A stretch of DNA of 64,000 bases from Lachnospiraceae bacterium (GCA_017938405.1 JAGBBP010000049.1:235607-299606), one strand, 5' to 3'. Counted from the stretch's first letter, positions 34,970-44,223 are shown. The notes: generated from the sequence alone by a model not told the origin. A program made the numbers and translations.

Positions 34970-36050
34970 GAATTACCACCTTTCTTCTGTTACAATTAAA
35001 ACGTATTTGGAAAAACCGGGGGTATCTTCTCCTGTTACTGTTATTTCCCATTGTTTTGTTTCTGCTTTCCCAAACACTTCAGTCGGAAGAGTACTCCCGT
35101 GTTTCTGTAGGCCTATATCTGGACACGGAAGACGAACTTGCAAAAAAAATATGCGACAAACTGGTTACATTGGAAGACTCCTTATTTGTCTTTTCCTTTG
35201 CTTCCTCTGAGGATGATTTGATTAAAAACGTACAGAATAACCGGTTTGAATGCGGTTATTTATTCCGGAAAGATTTGGGACAGGAACTGGATAAAAACCA
35301 TTTAAAGAACCTGATTACCGTTTACGTTTCCGAAACCACCACCTGCAGCGGAGTTTTAAACGAACTGGTTTATGCCAATTTATTTGAAGAATATTCTCTC
35401 TCCTTATTGCAGGAAAGCCTGGTAAATGCCTCCCATTTACCGTTTACCGAAACCACTGCGGCAGATTTTGCATTGCCGACCGTAACCTTCAAAGACATTG
35501 AAGAGGCCTATCGTTCCCATTTGACCGACGGTTCTACCTTTCGGTTTGATGTGCAATTTATTGCAAAGGATGAAGTCATCTCCCCCGGTACCGCTACAAC
35601 CGCAGCTCTTCCGGTTCTTCGGGACTTACCGCCGTATTTTTACTGCTGTGTGGCTTCTTCTCCATGCTCACGGCTTATCAGGATGAAAAAAGCGGACTCT
35701 ATGCAAGACTTCGCGGTAGCAAACGTTTTCTCTATCCGAGACTTACACAGCTTATCTATTTACTTCCTGCCGGATTGATTGTTTTGCTCAGTCTTCCTCT
35801 GTGCGGCTCCTTTACCGGCCTTGGAACGGAACTGACGGCGCTCCTTTGTTATACCGTTGCGTTGTTCCTATTCTACACGGTACTGGGGACTCTGATTCGC
35901 AGTCACACCGTACTATGTGCCGCCTTTCCGATGATTTTGTTGTGCACTCTTATTTTTACACCGGTGATTGTAGATTTATCCGACTTCTTCCCTTGGCTGA
36001 AGATTGTCCGCTATGTATTGCCGACCCACTATTATTTACTGTTTTTCTAG
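34966..36050 (+). pseudogene. Second ABC-2 permease, frameshifted near 35600-35625
   Basis: Starts at GTG 34966, overlapping the previous stop (GTGA), with AAAGGAGG 7 bases upstream. The first about 210 residues give one N-terminal helix and an extracellular domain. After about 35610 this frame turns non-membrane and ends at 35778, while the frame one base back gives GLTAVFLLLCGFFSML and four more membrane helices down to 36050. A single-base deletion (or two-base insertion) explains it. There is no obvious slippery heptamer, so a broken gene, a phase-variable gene or a sequence error are the options. Without it the exporter would lack half its channel. Confidence 0.75.
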
Positions 36051-36059
36051 GAGACTCTT

Positions 36060-36722
36060 ATGGAACATAACGTAAACTTGGAAGAAATTTCCGACGGAAA
36101 ATTATATACAAAAAATGACATGGTAAAGCTGGGCTGTGACGGTTGTTCCGGGCGCGCTTCCTGCTGTCGTTTTGCAGAGGATACCATCACATTGGACCCT
36201 TACGATATGTATCAGCTAAACACCGGAGAAGGCCTGTCCTTTGAACTGCTCTACGGCAGATCCCTCATTGCCCTTTCCCCGGTACAGGGACTTTTACTGC
36301 CCCATCTGCACTTTTCCAAAGAAACCGGTTCCTGTCCGTTTTTAGAATCCGACGGTCTCTGCCGCATTCACGGAAACCGTCCGGGACTTTGCAGGCTTTT
36401 TCCTTTGGCCCGCTATTTTGAAGATGACACTCTGTACTATATCCTGCAAATACACGAATGTCCGAACCCGGTAACCCCAAAAGTGAAGGTAAAGAACTGG
36501 CTGGGCATTCCGAATTTGGAGCAATATGAGACCTTTCTGAAAACATGGCACAAACTGATTGCCGAAACGCAGCAAAAAATAGCAGCCGCTACGGATAATG
36601 AAACCATTCAAACCGTAACGACTGTATTTCTAAAGTTGTTTTATTTGACCCCTTACGGGAAAGAGGACGACTTTTATGCGCAGTTTACCGAGCGACAGAA
36701 AGCATTTCAAACCTACCTTTAA
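36060..36722 (+). CDS. YkgJ-family cysteine cluster protein
   Basis: A 220-residue protein of the YkgJ/UPF0153 family, thought to bind a metal or Fe-S cluster. Cys pattern: CDGCSGRASCC near residues 26-36, then CPF, CRIH and RPGLCRLFP around 90-125. The C-terminal part is helical. AGGAG is 7 bases before the ATG and overlaps the end of the frameshifted permease, so it may be on the same transcript. The role is unknown; the gene meets the ZIP transporter tail to tail only 3 bases apart, with no terminator between. Confidence 0.85.
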   Translation: MEHNVNLEEISDGKLYTKNDMVKLGCDGCSGRASCCRFAEDTITLDPYDMYQLNTGEGLSFELLYGRSLIALSPVQGLLLPHLHFSKETGSCPFLESDGLCRIHGNRPGLCRLFPLARYFEDDTLYYILQIHECPNPVTPKVKVKNWLGIPNLEQYETFLKTWHKLIAETQQKIAAATDNETIQTVTTVFLKLFYLTPYGKEDDFYAQFTERQKAFQTYL

Positions 36723-36725
36723 ACT

Positions 36726-37607
36726 TTACATAAACAGTAACAAGCTTACTGCCATCACCATCATTCCGGCGATAAGGCCGTAAATGGAGATATGGTGCTC
36801 GCCGTACTCCCTTGCTGCCGGCAAAAGTTCATCTACGGAAATAAATACCATAATACCCGCCACTCCGGCAAAGATAATACCGAATACCACATCACTCATA
36901 ATCGGCATTAAAATGAGCCAGCCGATTAACGCGCCCACCGGCTCCGCAAGACCGGAAATAAAAGAGTAGAAAAAGGCTCGTTTCCGCGAACCGGTTGCTT
37001 GATAAATCGGCACCGACACTGCAATTCCTTCCGGGATATTATGAATGGCAATTGCCGCTACAATCGGAATGGCAATGCTCGGGTCCTGCAAAGCGGAAAC
37101 AAAGGTTGCCAAACCCTCCGGAAAATTGTGTATTGCAACAGCAAGGGCCGTAAAAATACCCATGCGCATGAGCTTACTCTTCTTTGGCGTATCCGATTCC
37201 TCTGCCAGACACTCCTCTTTCACCTCACACTCTCCTCTTGCCGCACACGTCTTGCACTTCTCCCCCTTGGAACGCTTACAATCCGCTACGACACGCTTTG
37301 CCTCATGGGGATTTTCTTCCGAAGGAATCACCTTATCGATAATCGCAATCAAAAAGATTCCGCCGAAAAAGGCCGCCACCGTAGCCCAGGAACCTCCTTT
37401 TGTTCCAAGTTCCGTCACCAAGGAATCCTTTGCCTTCACAAAAATCTCTATCATTGACACATAAATCATGACACCTGCGGAAAACCCAAGGCTCAAAGAT
37501 AAAAAACGTTTATTGGTTTTCTTTGCGGCAAAGGCAATCAAACTACCGATTCCGGTACTGAGTCCCGCAAATAAAGTAAGTAAAAAAGGAAACATAACCT
37601 GACCCAT
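36726..37607 (-). CDS. ZIP-family metal transporter with Cys-rich loop
   Basis: A 293-residue ZupT-like importer of Zn, Fe or Mn. The metal-site helices are present: HNFPEGLATF and HNIPEGIAVS. The variable cytoplasmic loop (about 105-140) is unusually Cys- and Lys-rich, with five cysteines (CKRSKGEKCKTC, then GEC and EEC), which could bind metal. AAGGAG is 8 bases before the ATG at 37607; the GTG and ATG a few codons upstream overlap or crowd this site and are less likely. A DtxR-like palindrome in the leader suggests metal-dependent repression. Confidence 0.87.
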   Translation of the reverse strand: MGQVMFPFLLTLFAGLSTGIGSLIAFAAKKTNKRFLSLSLGFSAGVMIYVSMIEIFVKAKDSLVTELGTKGGSWATVAAFFGGIFLIAIIDKVIPSEENPHEAKRVVADCKRSKGEKCKTCAARGECEVKEECLAEESDTPKKSKLMRMGIFTALAVAIHNFPEGLATFVSALQDPSIAIPIVAAIAIHNIPEGIAVSVPIYQATGSRKRAFFYSFISGLAEPVGALIGWLILMPIMSDVVFGIIFAGVAGIMVFISVDELLPAAREYGEHHISIYGLIAGMMVMAVSLLLFM

Positions 37608-37686
37608 CAACATCACTCCTTCTCTTCCAGTATACGATACCGTTTATTTTGTGTTACATCTTTATACCATATGTTATAACTTTTTG

Positions 37687-37702
37687 GTTAGCATAAACTA
37701 AC
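37687..37702. promoter_or_regulatory. DtxR-like palindrome in the ZIP gene leader
   Basis: GTTAG-N6-CTAAC, 16 bp, just downstream of the predicted ZIP gene start site. The half-site resembles DtxR/IdeR-type boxes (TTAG...CTAA). A repressor here would block initiation when metal is abundant. Confidence 0.45.
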
Positions 37703-37710
37703 TTCATTTT

Positions 37711-37739
37711 ATAATAACATTATCTGTCAAAAAAAGCAA
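37711..37739 (-). promoter_or_regulatory. Predicted promoter of the ZIP gene
   Basis: Minus strand: TTGCTT (37734-37739), 17-base spacer, TATTAT (37711-37716). It starts only 18 bases after the Nudix gene ends. Confidence 0.6.
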
Positions 37740-37756
37740 GAACTTTTTTCTCTACA

Positions 37757-38278
37757 TTATCCTCTCTCGTGCGCTCCGTATTTCTTCCTTTTATCAAACA
37801 ATAACTGTATCAAGGACTTGTAATACGGAATAAACTCCCCACTGTCAAGAAGTGCAAATATCTCTTCTATGGTGGCCCACTTCACCCTCTGTACTTCCGA
37901 CTCCTGCAGGGTCAATGTATCGATATCCAGATCCTTTTCAATCAAATAAATGTCATCAAAACCTTTGTCAAAATTTATGGTCAGATGCGGACGCACCTGC
38001 TGTAAATCCAGCTTTAGTCCGATTTCCTCAAACACTTCCCGTTCTGCCGCATCCTGGCTGGAATCTCCCATGGTGGCACTTCCGCCCACGGTAATGTCCC
38101 ACATATTAGGCCAGCCTTCCTTAAAGGGCTGTCTCTGCTGAATCAGCATTTCGCCTTTGCTGTTAAAAATACAGACATGCACCACCATATGATAACAATC
38201 CGGGGCAAATTCCGTCCCCCGTACCATGGTTTTTCCCGTCTTAATTCTATCCTTATCATAAATGTCCCAAAGTTCCAT
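37757..38278 (-). CDS. Nudix hydrolase (IPP isomerase-like)
   Basis: A 173-residue Nudix protein. The Nudix box reads G-x5-D-x7-REVFEEIGL, with Asp in place of the first Glu; the REVFEEIG core is intact. The N-terminal HMVVHVCIFNSKGEMLIQQR and KEGWPNMWDITVGG segments place it near the IDI/YfcD-like Nudix group that acts on pyrophosphate compounds. The substrate is unknown. It is 12 bases after the TetR gene, apparently co-transcribed and so repressed by it. Confidence 0.85.
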   Translation of the reverse strand: MELWDIYDKDRIKTGKTMVRGTEFAPDCYHMVVHVCIFNSKGEMLIQQRQPFKEGWPNMWDITVGGSATMGDSSQDAAEREVFEEIGLKLDLQQVRPHLTINFDKGFDDIYLIEKDLDIDTLTLQESEVQRVKWATIEEIFALLDSGEFIPYYKSLIQLLFDKRKKYGAHERG

Positions 38279-38290
38279 ATTCTTCTCCTC

Positions 38291-38860
38291 CTACTCTCCG
38301 ATAATCGGATGCATCAACGTTAAAAAATACTCCGTCATTTCTTCCGGGCTTTCTTTCCGGTTCCGGGAAAGCCACCAGCTTACAGTCTCTACAAAGGTGG
38401 CCGAAATGTGGTTCACCAAATAATCTTCCGGCAGACCGTTTTCCTTTAACATCCCCTTTTCCGCATATTGCGATACAATCAACTTCTTTAAATTGCTCTT
38501 AAAATAGCTTAAAAACAGCTCGTTATTCTCCGAGGAAAGCAGTTCCAGTATATTCCGGTCATTTTCCTGCAAGTGTCTGAGCAAATGCAGAAAAACCGAG
38601 TCTTCCGCACTTCCGCAGGTACAATGATAATGCCCGGAAGGCAATCCCATGGCAGTATCGATAATATGACCGAACAGTTCCTCACACAAATCCTTTAATA
38701 AATAATCCTTGGTCTCAAAATGCGCGTAAAAAGTGGTCCGTCCGATATCCGCCGCATCAATAATTTCCTGCACCGAAATTTGATGATAACTTTTTTCCGC
38801 CAAAAGCGACGTAAATGCCGCAAAAATCGCTTCCCTTGTTTTTTTCTGTCTTCTGTCCAT
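38291..38860 (-). CDS. TetR-family regulator
   Basis: A 189-residue TetR-type repressor: N-terminal helix-turn-helix (ISVQEIIDAADIGRTTFYAHF, about 25-45) and a C-terminal ligand/dimer domain of the TetR_C_7 type (LSSENNELFLSYFKSNL). A histidine/cysteine patch (SGHYHCTCGS, about 95-105) might sense metal, in keeping with the divergent metal ATPase. The ATG at 38860 gives the usual TetR N-terminus; an ATG at 38902 is in frame but its AAAGG touches the start codon. It probably represses itself, the Nudix gene and the ATPase through one operator. Confidence 0.85.
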   Translation of the reverse strand: MDRRQKKTREAIFAAFTSLLAEKSYHQISVQEIIDAADIGRTTFYAHFETKDYLLKDLCEELFGHIIDTAMGLPSGHYHCTCGSAEDSVFLHLLRHLQENDRNILELLSSENNELFLSYFKSNLKKLIVSQYAEKGMLKENGLPEDYLVNHISATFVETVSWWLSRNRKESPEEMTEYFLTLMHPIIGE

Positions 38861-38919
38861 AAGTTTCCGAACAAATCCTTGGAAATGTTCCGTAACGCAC
38901 ATCCTTTCGTTTTTGATTC

Positions 38920-38982
38920 TTGAAACTCCTAAAAAATCTTTTTATAATAAAACCGAACAATATGTTTTGTAACAAACATATT
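38920..38982. promoter_or_regulatory. Overlapping divergent promoters with one 24-bp operator
   Basis: Plus strand (ATPase): TTGAAA (38920-38925), 17 bases, TATAAT (38943-38948). Minus strand (TetR): TTACAA (38967-38972), 17 bases, TATTAT (38944-38949). The palindrome AATATGTTT-N6-AAACATATT (38959-38982) covers the TetR -35 and the first transcribed bases of the ATPase, so one bound TetR dimer pair would shut both. Confidence 0.75.
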
Positions 38983-39022
38983 ATATCTCAAAGCAAAAAA
39001 ACAGTCAACCAAGGAGGTTTTT

Positions 39023-40891
39023 ATGTTAAAGAAACTCAAAGAAATTCTAACAAGCATCCCCGCCACCATCGTCGGAGGAATCTTTCTGATTCTGAGCTTC
39101 GTATTTTCAAAGCTTTCCATGGGGTTCCCGATAGACCCGGCATGGATTACCGTCCTCATTTGCGGGCTTCCGCTTCTGTATAATGCAATACGCAAATTAG
39201 TTTGCAATCGCGGAATCAGCAAGATTTCTTCTGCATTGCTCATCAGTACCGCTATGATTGCTGCCATTGCCATCGGCGATTTATTTGCGGCAGGAGAAGT
39301 TGCCTTTATCATGGCAATCGGTGAGATTCTGGAGGATTTGACCACCGACCGTGCAAAGAAAGGACTGAAGAAACTGATTTCTCTTGCTCCGACCCAGGGA
39401 AGAAAACTGGAGAACGGCACAGAAACCATGATTCCCGCTACTGAAATTAACAAAGGAGACATACTTCGTATCCTTCCTGGCGAGACCGTTCCAGTGGACG
39501 GTATCATCCTTACCGGCGAAACTTCCGTGGACCAGTCCGTACTGACCGGCGAATCCATGCCGGTGGACAAAACCGTAGGCGATGAAGTGTATGGCGGTAC
39601 TGTCAACCGCTTCGGTGTCATCGATATCAAGGCAACGAAAGTAGGCGAAGACAGTTCCCTGCAAAAGCTGATCCGCATGGTACAAGACGCTGAGGAGAAA
39701 AAAGCTCCGATGCAGCGCACCGCTGACAAATCTGCCAGCTGGCTTGTCCCTGTAGCGTTACTCATTGCCGTTATTACTTACTTTATTACAAAAGACATTG
39801 TCCGTGCCGTAACCGTTCTGGTAGTCTTCTGTCCGTGCGCTCTGGTACTGGCTACTCCGACTGCCGTTATGGCTGCCATCGGTCAGGCCTCCAAACACGG
39901 CGTCATTATCAAATCCGGTGAAGCATTGGAAGCCATGGGCAAAGCAACTACCTTAGCCTTTGACAAAACCGGTACCTTGACCTACGGAAAGCCGGAGGTC
40001 AGCGATGTGATTTCCCTTACCGATTCCATAAGTGAAACCGAACTTTTGTCCCTGGTGGCTTCTGCAGAAGGAAAAAGCGAACACCCGCTGGGCAAAGCAA
40101 TCGTAGCCCATGCAAAGAAAAACAATCTGTCCCTTACCGACTCCACCGCCTTCTCCATGACCTGTGGAAAAGGCATCCGGGCTACGGTATCCAACCATGA
40201 CCTGATTTGCGGCACCGAAAGCTTTTTAAAAGAAAACGGAGTCCTCCTTTCCCCGGAAGTTTCGGAACATCTGGAACACTTCCGTAGTCAGGGTAAAGTT
40301 TCCGTATTGGTAGGGGAGTCCGGTACCTGCATCGGCATTTTAACATTGTCCGATGTGCTTCGTCCTGAAGCCTCCGCCATGATTAAAAAGCTTCATTCCA
40401 TGCATACCAAAGCGGTTCTTCTGACAGGCGATAATCAAAAAACCGCCGAGTATTTTGCCCGGCAGGCCGGTATTACCGAACTTCACGCAGAACTGCTTCC
40501 GGAAGAAAAAGTGGCACATATCACAGAACTTTCCAACCGCGGAAATATTGTTTGCATGATCGGTGACGGTGTAAACGATGCTCCTGCACTAAAAAGTGCA
40601 AACGTTGGTGTCGCCATGGGAACCATGGGCAGTGATATTGCCATAGAAGCTGCGGATATTGCCTTAATGGGAGACGATATCGGAAAAATTCCGTACTTAA
40701 AACGTCTGTCCAACGCCACAATAAACACCATCAAATTCAGTATCTCACTGTCCATGTTGATTAATATTCTTGCTGTTGTGCTCTCCGTACTGGGACTGTT
40801 GAACCCGACTACCGGAGCGCTGGTACACAATGCGGGATCGGTGTTTGTGGTACTGATTGCAACCTTGTTGTATGATCGAAAGTTTGAATAA
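39023..40891 (+). CDS. Heavy-metal-transporting P-type ATPase (P1B)
   Basis: A 622-residue P1B ATPase exporting a soft or transition metal. It has the transmembrane CPC metal motif (270-272), phosphorylation loop DKTGT (314-318), TGES actuator (175-178), SEHPLG His-Pro motif and GDGVNDAPAL hinge. There is no N-terminal metal-binding HMA domain. The last helices (SISLSMLINILAVVL and LVHNAGSVFVVLIA) are unlike CopA and nearer to Zn/Cd/Mn pumps, but the metal cannot be assigned by eye. It is divergent from a TetR gene that probably controls it and ends in a terminator shared with the MATE operon. Confidence 0.9.
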   Translation: MLKKLKEILTSIPATIVGGIFLILSFVFSKLSMGFPIDPAWITVLICGLPLLYNAIRKLVCNRGISKISSALLISTAMIAAIAIGDLFAAGEVAFIMAIGEILEDLTTDRAKKGLKKLISLAPTQGRKLENGTETMIPATEINKGDILRILPGETVPVDGIILTGETSVDQSVLTGESMPVDKTVGDEVYGGTVNRFGVIDIKATKVGEDSSLQKLIRMVQDAEEKKAPMQRTADKSASWLVPVALLIAVITYFITKDIVRAVTVLVVFCPCALVLATPTAVMAAIGQASKHGVIIKSGEALEAMGKATTLAFDKTGTLTYGKPEVSDVISLTDSISETELLSLVASAEGKSEHPLGKAIVAHAKKNNLSLTDSTAFSMTCGKGIRATVSNHDLICGTESFLKENGVLLSPEVSEHLEHFRSQGKVSVLVGESGTCIGILTLSDVLRPEASAMIKKLHSMHTKAVLLTGDNQKTAEYFARQAGITELHAELLPEEKVAHITELSNRGNIVCMIGDGVNDAPALKSANVGVAMGTMGSDIAIEAADIALMGDDIGKIPYLKRLSNATINTIKFSISLSMLINILAVVLSVLGLLNPTTGALVHNAGSVFVVLIATLLYDRKFE

Positions 40892-40912
40892 ACACTTAAA
40901 ATTCGCAAAATG

Positions 40913-40945
40913 AAAGGCTGCGTGCTTACCTGCACGCAGCCTTTT
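40913..40945. terminator. Bidirectional terminator between metal ATPase and MATE operon
   Basis: Stem AAAGGCTGCGTGC with GCACGCAGCCTTT, 6-base loop, T tracts on both sides. Its distal arm encodes the last residues of the MATE protein (stop at 40926-40928). Confidence 0.9.
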
Positions 40946-42317
40946 CTTCTCTTTCCAACTTTTTATAAATCGTCATCCGCATAGTAAGATAACAAGCCAA
41001 CCCGCCTATCACATTAGATATCGGCTCAGCCAGAAAGACTCCCTTTACGCCAAAACCCACCATCGGCAACAGCAACGTCAACGGCACCACGATAATTGCC
41101 TTGCGTAACAACGAGAAAAATATCGCATGCTTCGCATCTCCCACCGCCTGAAATACCGATTGTCCCGCAAATTGCAGTGCCATAAACACAAAGCCGAAGA
41201 AATAGGTCTTTAACATCTCGATGCCCGGCTCTATCATAGACACCTTATCCGAAAAGATGCCGAACCAGAACCGCGGAAATAAAAGAATCAACATCCAAGC
41301 AGCCATGGTATATGCCGCCCCCACCCAGGTATTAAACCGAACGGCGGATTTTGCTCTGCCGTAAGCCTTTGCTCCGTAATTGAAGCTGATGACCGGCTGG
41401 GCTCCGTTTACGATACCGAATACAGGAAGCATCACAATCTCACGAACGGAATTGGTCACTGTCATGATGCCGACGTAGGTATCTCCACCATAGCTTTGCA
41501 ACGTGGAATTACATGCCACCTGTACCGCACAGGTAGTTCCCTGCATAATAAAATTTGCCGTACCCAGTTTACAAATTTCCTTCGTAATTCGTTTGCTGAT
41601 TCTGATATTCCGGACCCGTAGCGGAACCGCAACCTTCTTTCCAAATAAAAAGCGCAGAATCCAAATTGTGGAAAAAGCCTGGCTGATAATCGTAGCCAGT
41701 GCCGCACCGGCCACTCCCATGTCAAGTGCAAAAATAAACAAAGGGTCCAGCACAGTATTTGCTACCGCTCCGATAATAATCGAATACATCCCGATACGTG
41801 GAAAGCCCTGGGCGTTAATATAGCCGTTCAATCCCGTGGAAATCATGGAACATACCGTACCGATCAAGTAAATTTTCAAATACTCGCTTGCATATACAAA
41901 AGACTCTTCACTGGCACCGAAGGCAAACAGAATCGGTTTGTGAAACACATAGCCCGCTACCATAAGGAATACGGAGCTGACCAACAACAACGCAAAGGAG
42001 TTACCGAGAATTTTCCCGGCTTCCTCATCTTTCCCCCGGCCCCGCGCCATAGCAAACAGCGGCACGCCACCGTTACCGAACAATGCTGTAAATGCCATAA
42101 TAAGCGTAATCACCGGAAAGGTCAGCCCCACGCCGGTTAAGGCAAGACTATCGCCGTCCCCCATGTGTCCCAAATACACCCGGTCCACCACATTGTACAA
42201 AAGCTGTACCAGCTGCGCGATGGTAAGCGGTACCGCCTGTGCCACAATACACTTCCAGACCGGCCCTTTGGAAAAATCAATTTTTGATGCACTTCTTTCT
42301 TCTCTCATATTCGTCAC
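40926..42317 (-). CDS. MATE-family multidrug exporter (distal)
   Basis: A 463-residue MATE protein with about 12 hydrophobic helices in two homologous halves; typical segments are GNGGVPLFAMARGRG and GIVNGAQPVISFNYGAKAYGRA. MATE pumps expel cationic drugs in exchange for Na+ or H+. It lies 39 bases downstream of a second MATE gene and a MarR gene, so it is probably induced with them. The two MATE proteins are only distantly alike and so are not a recent duplication. Confidence 0.9.
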   Translation of the reverse strand: MTNMREERSASKIDFSKGPVWKCIVAQAVPLTIAQLVQLLYNVVDRVYLGHMGDGDSLALTGVGLTFPVITLIMAFTALFGNGGVPLFAMARGRGKDEEAGKILGNSFALLLVSSVFLMVAGYVFHKPILFAFGASEESFVYASEYLKIYLIGTVCSMISTGLNGYINAQGFPRIGMYSIIIGAVANTVLDPLFIFALDMGVAGAALATIISQAFSTIWILRFLFGKKVAVPLRVRNIRISKRITKEICKLGTANFIMQGTTCAVQVACNSTLQSYGGDTYVGIMTVTNSVREIVMLPVFGIVNGAQPVISFNYGAKAYGRAKSAVRFNTWVGAAYTMAAWMLILLFPRFWFGIFSDKVSMIEPGIEMLKTYFFGFVFMALQFAGQSVFQAVGDAKHAIFFSLLRKAIIVVPLTLLLPMVGFGVKGVFLAEPISNVIGGLACYLTMRMTIYKKLEREEKAACR

Positions 42318-42356
42318 TTCCTACACAGATTACCGACTTTTCATCCTTTTTAGCTT

Positions 42357-43700
42357 CTATAATCCACCTTCTCCATTATATACTGCCTCCCGGTTTCTTG
42401 CAAGAAACTGCCGGTAAAAGATTGCCCCCACCGTACTGGTAATTACCTCGGTTACCGGATAGGTCATCCAAAACCAATTAAGACCAAACCTGGAAAAAAG
42501 ATATCCTAACGGCACAAAAAGCACTACGGTACGAACGACCGTAAGGAGAGCACTTTTCAAACCGTAACCCACAGCCTGAAAGAACACCGGAAAAATCAGA
42601 GATGTTACCATCGGCAGAAAGCTTACACCTACAAAACGAAAGCCCACCTTTCCGATTTCAACCACCAGGGCATCCGATGTAAACACCCGAAGCATCTGCT
42701 CCGGAATAAGGACAAAGCAAAGAGTTCCCAACGCCATTAACATAAGTCCGAAACCGATTGCAGTCCGAAGTGTTCTTTTACAACGCTCGATATTTCCCGC
42801 CGCAAAATTAAAGCTGACCACCGGCACAATGCAGGTTTGCATTGCGCTTAACGGAATAAAGAAAAAGCTTTGCCATTTATAATACAGACCCAGTGCCGTT
42901 ACCGCCTGGTCGGAAAACGTTGCCAATATCAGATTGAGTCCGAGTATGTAAAAGGTATACGCCGATTGCATTAAAATGTTCGGTAGACCGAGACAAAAGA
43001 TTTTTGCCACATGATGGGGATAGACCCGCTTTGCCGGAGACTTTCGAAATCCCTTCTTCCATACCACCAGTGCCGCTACTACCTGTCCCGCTGCGGTCGC
43101 TATGGCAGCTCCCGCGATTCCAAACTCCGGCAGTCCGAACATCCCGAAAATCAGCAACGGGTCCAATATAATATTGGTAATTGCCCCGGCAATCTGCGCC
43201 ACCGTAGGCGTCTTCATATCACCTTCCGCCTGCAACACCTTCGTCCAGATACTTTCCAAAAATAATCCGAAGCTGAATACGCAAACAATTCTTCCGTAGG
43301 TAATGACATCCTTTATCACCGCCTCGGAGTCCGTAGACATTTTGGCATAGGCCGGCATAATAAGCCAACAAATCAGGGCAAACAAAGCCCACAATACTAC
43401 CGCAAGAGGAGTTCCCACACCGGCATATTCTTCTGCTTCTTTCTTATTTCCCAGGCCCAGCTTTGCCGCCATGACCGTATTGATTCCCACTCCGGTCCCC
43501 ACCGCCAGTGCAATCATCAGAAGCTGAAGGGGATACACAATGGAAAGTGCGGTAAGGCCGGTCTCGGAATACCGTCCTACAAACAAGCTGTCCACAATAT
43601 TATAAAGTGCCTGAATCAACTGCGCCAGCATTACCGGCGGAGCCAGTTTCAATAATACCTTACTTACTTTTTCTTTTCCAAAAAACTCTGCCGCATCCAT
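42357..43700 (-). CDS. MATE-family multidrug exporter (proximal)
   Basis: A 447-residue MATE protein with 12 predicted helices (KLAPPVMLAQLIQALYNIVD opening, NTVMAAKLGLGNKKEAEEYA, VVSFNFAAGNIERCKR). Its ATG follows the MarR stop by one base, so translation is coupled. The substrate is unknown. Confidence 0.9.
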   Translation of the reverse strand: MDAAEFFGKEKVSKVLLKLAPPVMLAQLIQALYNIVDSLFVGRYSETGLTALSIVYPLQLLMIALAVGTGVGINTVMAAKLGLGNKKEAEEYAGVGTPLAVVLWALFALICWLIMPAYAKMSTDSEAVIKDVITYGRIVCVFSFGLFLESIWTKVLQAEGDMKTPTVAQIAGAITNIILDPLLIFGMFGLPEFGIAGAAIATAAGQVVAALVVWKKGFRKSPAKRVYPHHVAKIFCLGLPNILMQSAYTFYILGLNLILATFSDQAVTALGLYYKWQSFFFIPLSAMQTCIVPVVSFNFAAGNIERCKRTLRTAIGFGLMLMALGTLCFVLIPEQMLRVFTSDALVVEIGKVGFRFVGVSFLPMVTSLIFPVFFQAVGYGLKSALLTVVRTVVLFVPLGYLFSRFGLNWFWMTYPVTEVITSTVGAIFYRQFLARNREAVYNGEGGL

Positions 43701-43701
43701 A

Positions 43702-44151
43702 CTACAAGTCCCTCTTCTCTTCCAATGCTTTGCTTAACGCCTCATCGTATTCTAATAATAAGCCGGTTAACGCCTGCAATTTATCTGCTCCCAGTAATTC
43801 CACTGCTTTCGACTCCACCATATCCAGAGACCCCAGAAACGGCTCAGCATAGAGTTCTCCTTTCGCAGATAACACAAACGCTTTCTCGCGGCCTTTGGAA
43901 TATTTGCTGCTTAGCTCTAACAATCCGTTCTTTCGCATTCCCGTAATCACATTATTCATGGTCTGTCTTGGAAGAATATAACTGTCACAAATTTGTTTTT
44001 GTGTGCAAAATCCCTTTTCACGAATCGTATACAGCACAAGCATTTCATGATAGCTGATTCCGTGAAGCTTCGACCACTTGGAATAAATTCCTCTGAACTT
44101 AATAATTGCCCGGTTCACTTCATTGAGTAGTGTAAGTGTTTCTGTTTTCAT
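43702..44151 (-). CDS. MarR-family repressor
   Basis: A 149-residue MarR winged-helix regulator: recognition region CTQKQICDSYILPRQTMNNVI (about 49-70) with wing SKYSKGREKAFVLS. It heads the marR-MATE-MATE unit. A perfect 28-bp palindrome overlies its -10 box, giving classical autorepression relieved by a drug or other ligand. Confidence 0.92.
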   Translation of the reverse strand: MKTETLTLLNEVNRAIIKFRGIYSKWSKLHGISYHEMLVLYTIREKGFCTQKQICDSYILPRQTMNNVITGMRKNGLLELSSKYSKGREKAFVLSAKGELYAEPFLGSLDMVESKAVELLGADKLQALTGLLLEYDEALSKALEEKRDL

Positions 44152-44162
44152 CCTTCACCTCC

Positions 44163-44210
44163 GAGTATAATCCCAAATGGGATTATACTCCAAGCGGAAT
44201 ATTTCGTCAA
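44163..44210 (-). promoter_or_regulatory. marR promoter with perfect 28-bp operator
   Basis: Minus strand: TTGACG (44205-44210), 17-base spacer, TATAAT (44182-44187). The palindrome GAGTATAATCCC-N4-GGGATTATACTC (44163-44190) covers the -10 and start site, as expected for a MarR dimer. Confidence 0.88.
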
Positions 44211-44223
44211 TAGAAACTTCCCG

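Noticed and set aside
35590..35640. Programmed -1 frameshift in the permease
   Set aside because: No slippery X-XXY-YYZ heptamer or clear downstream stimulator; treated as a mutation or sequence error.
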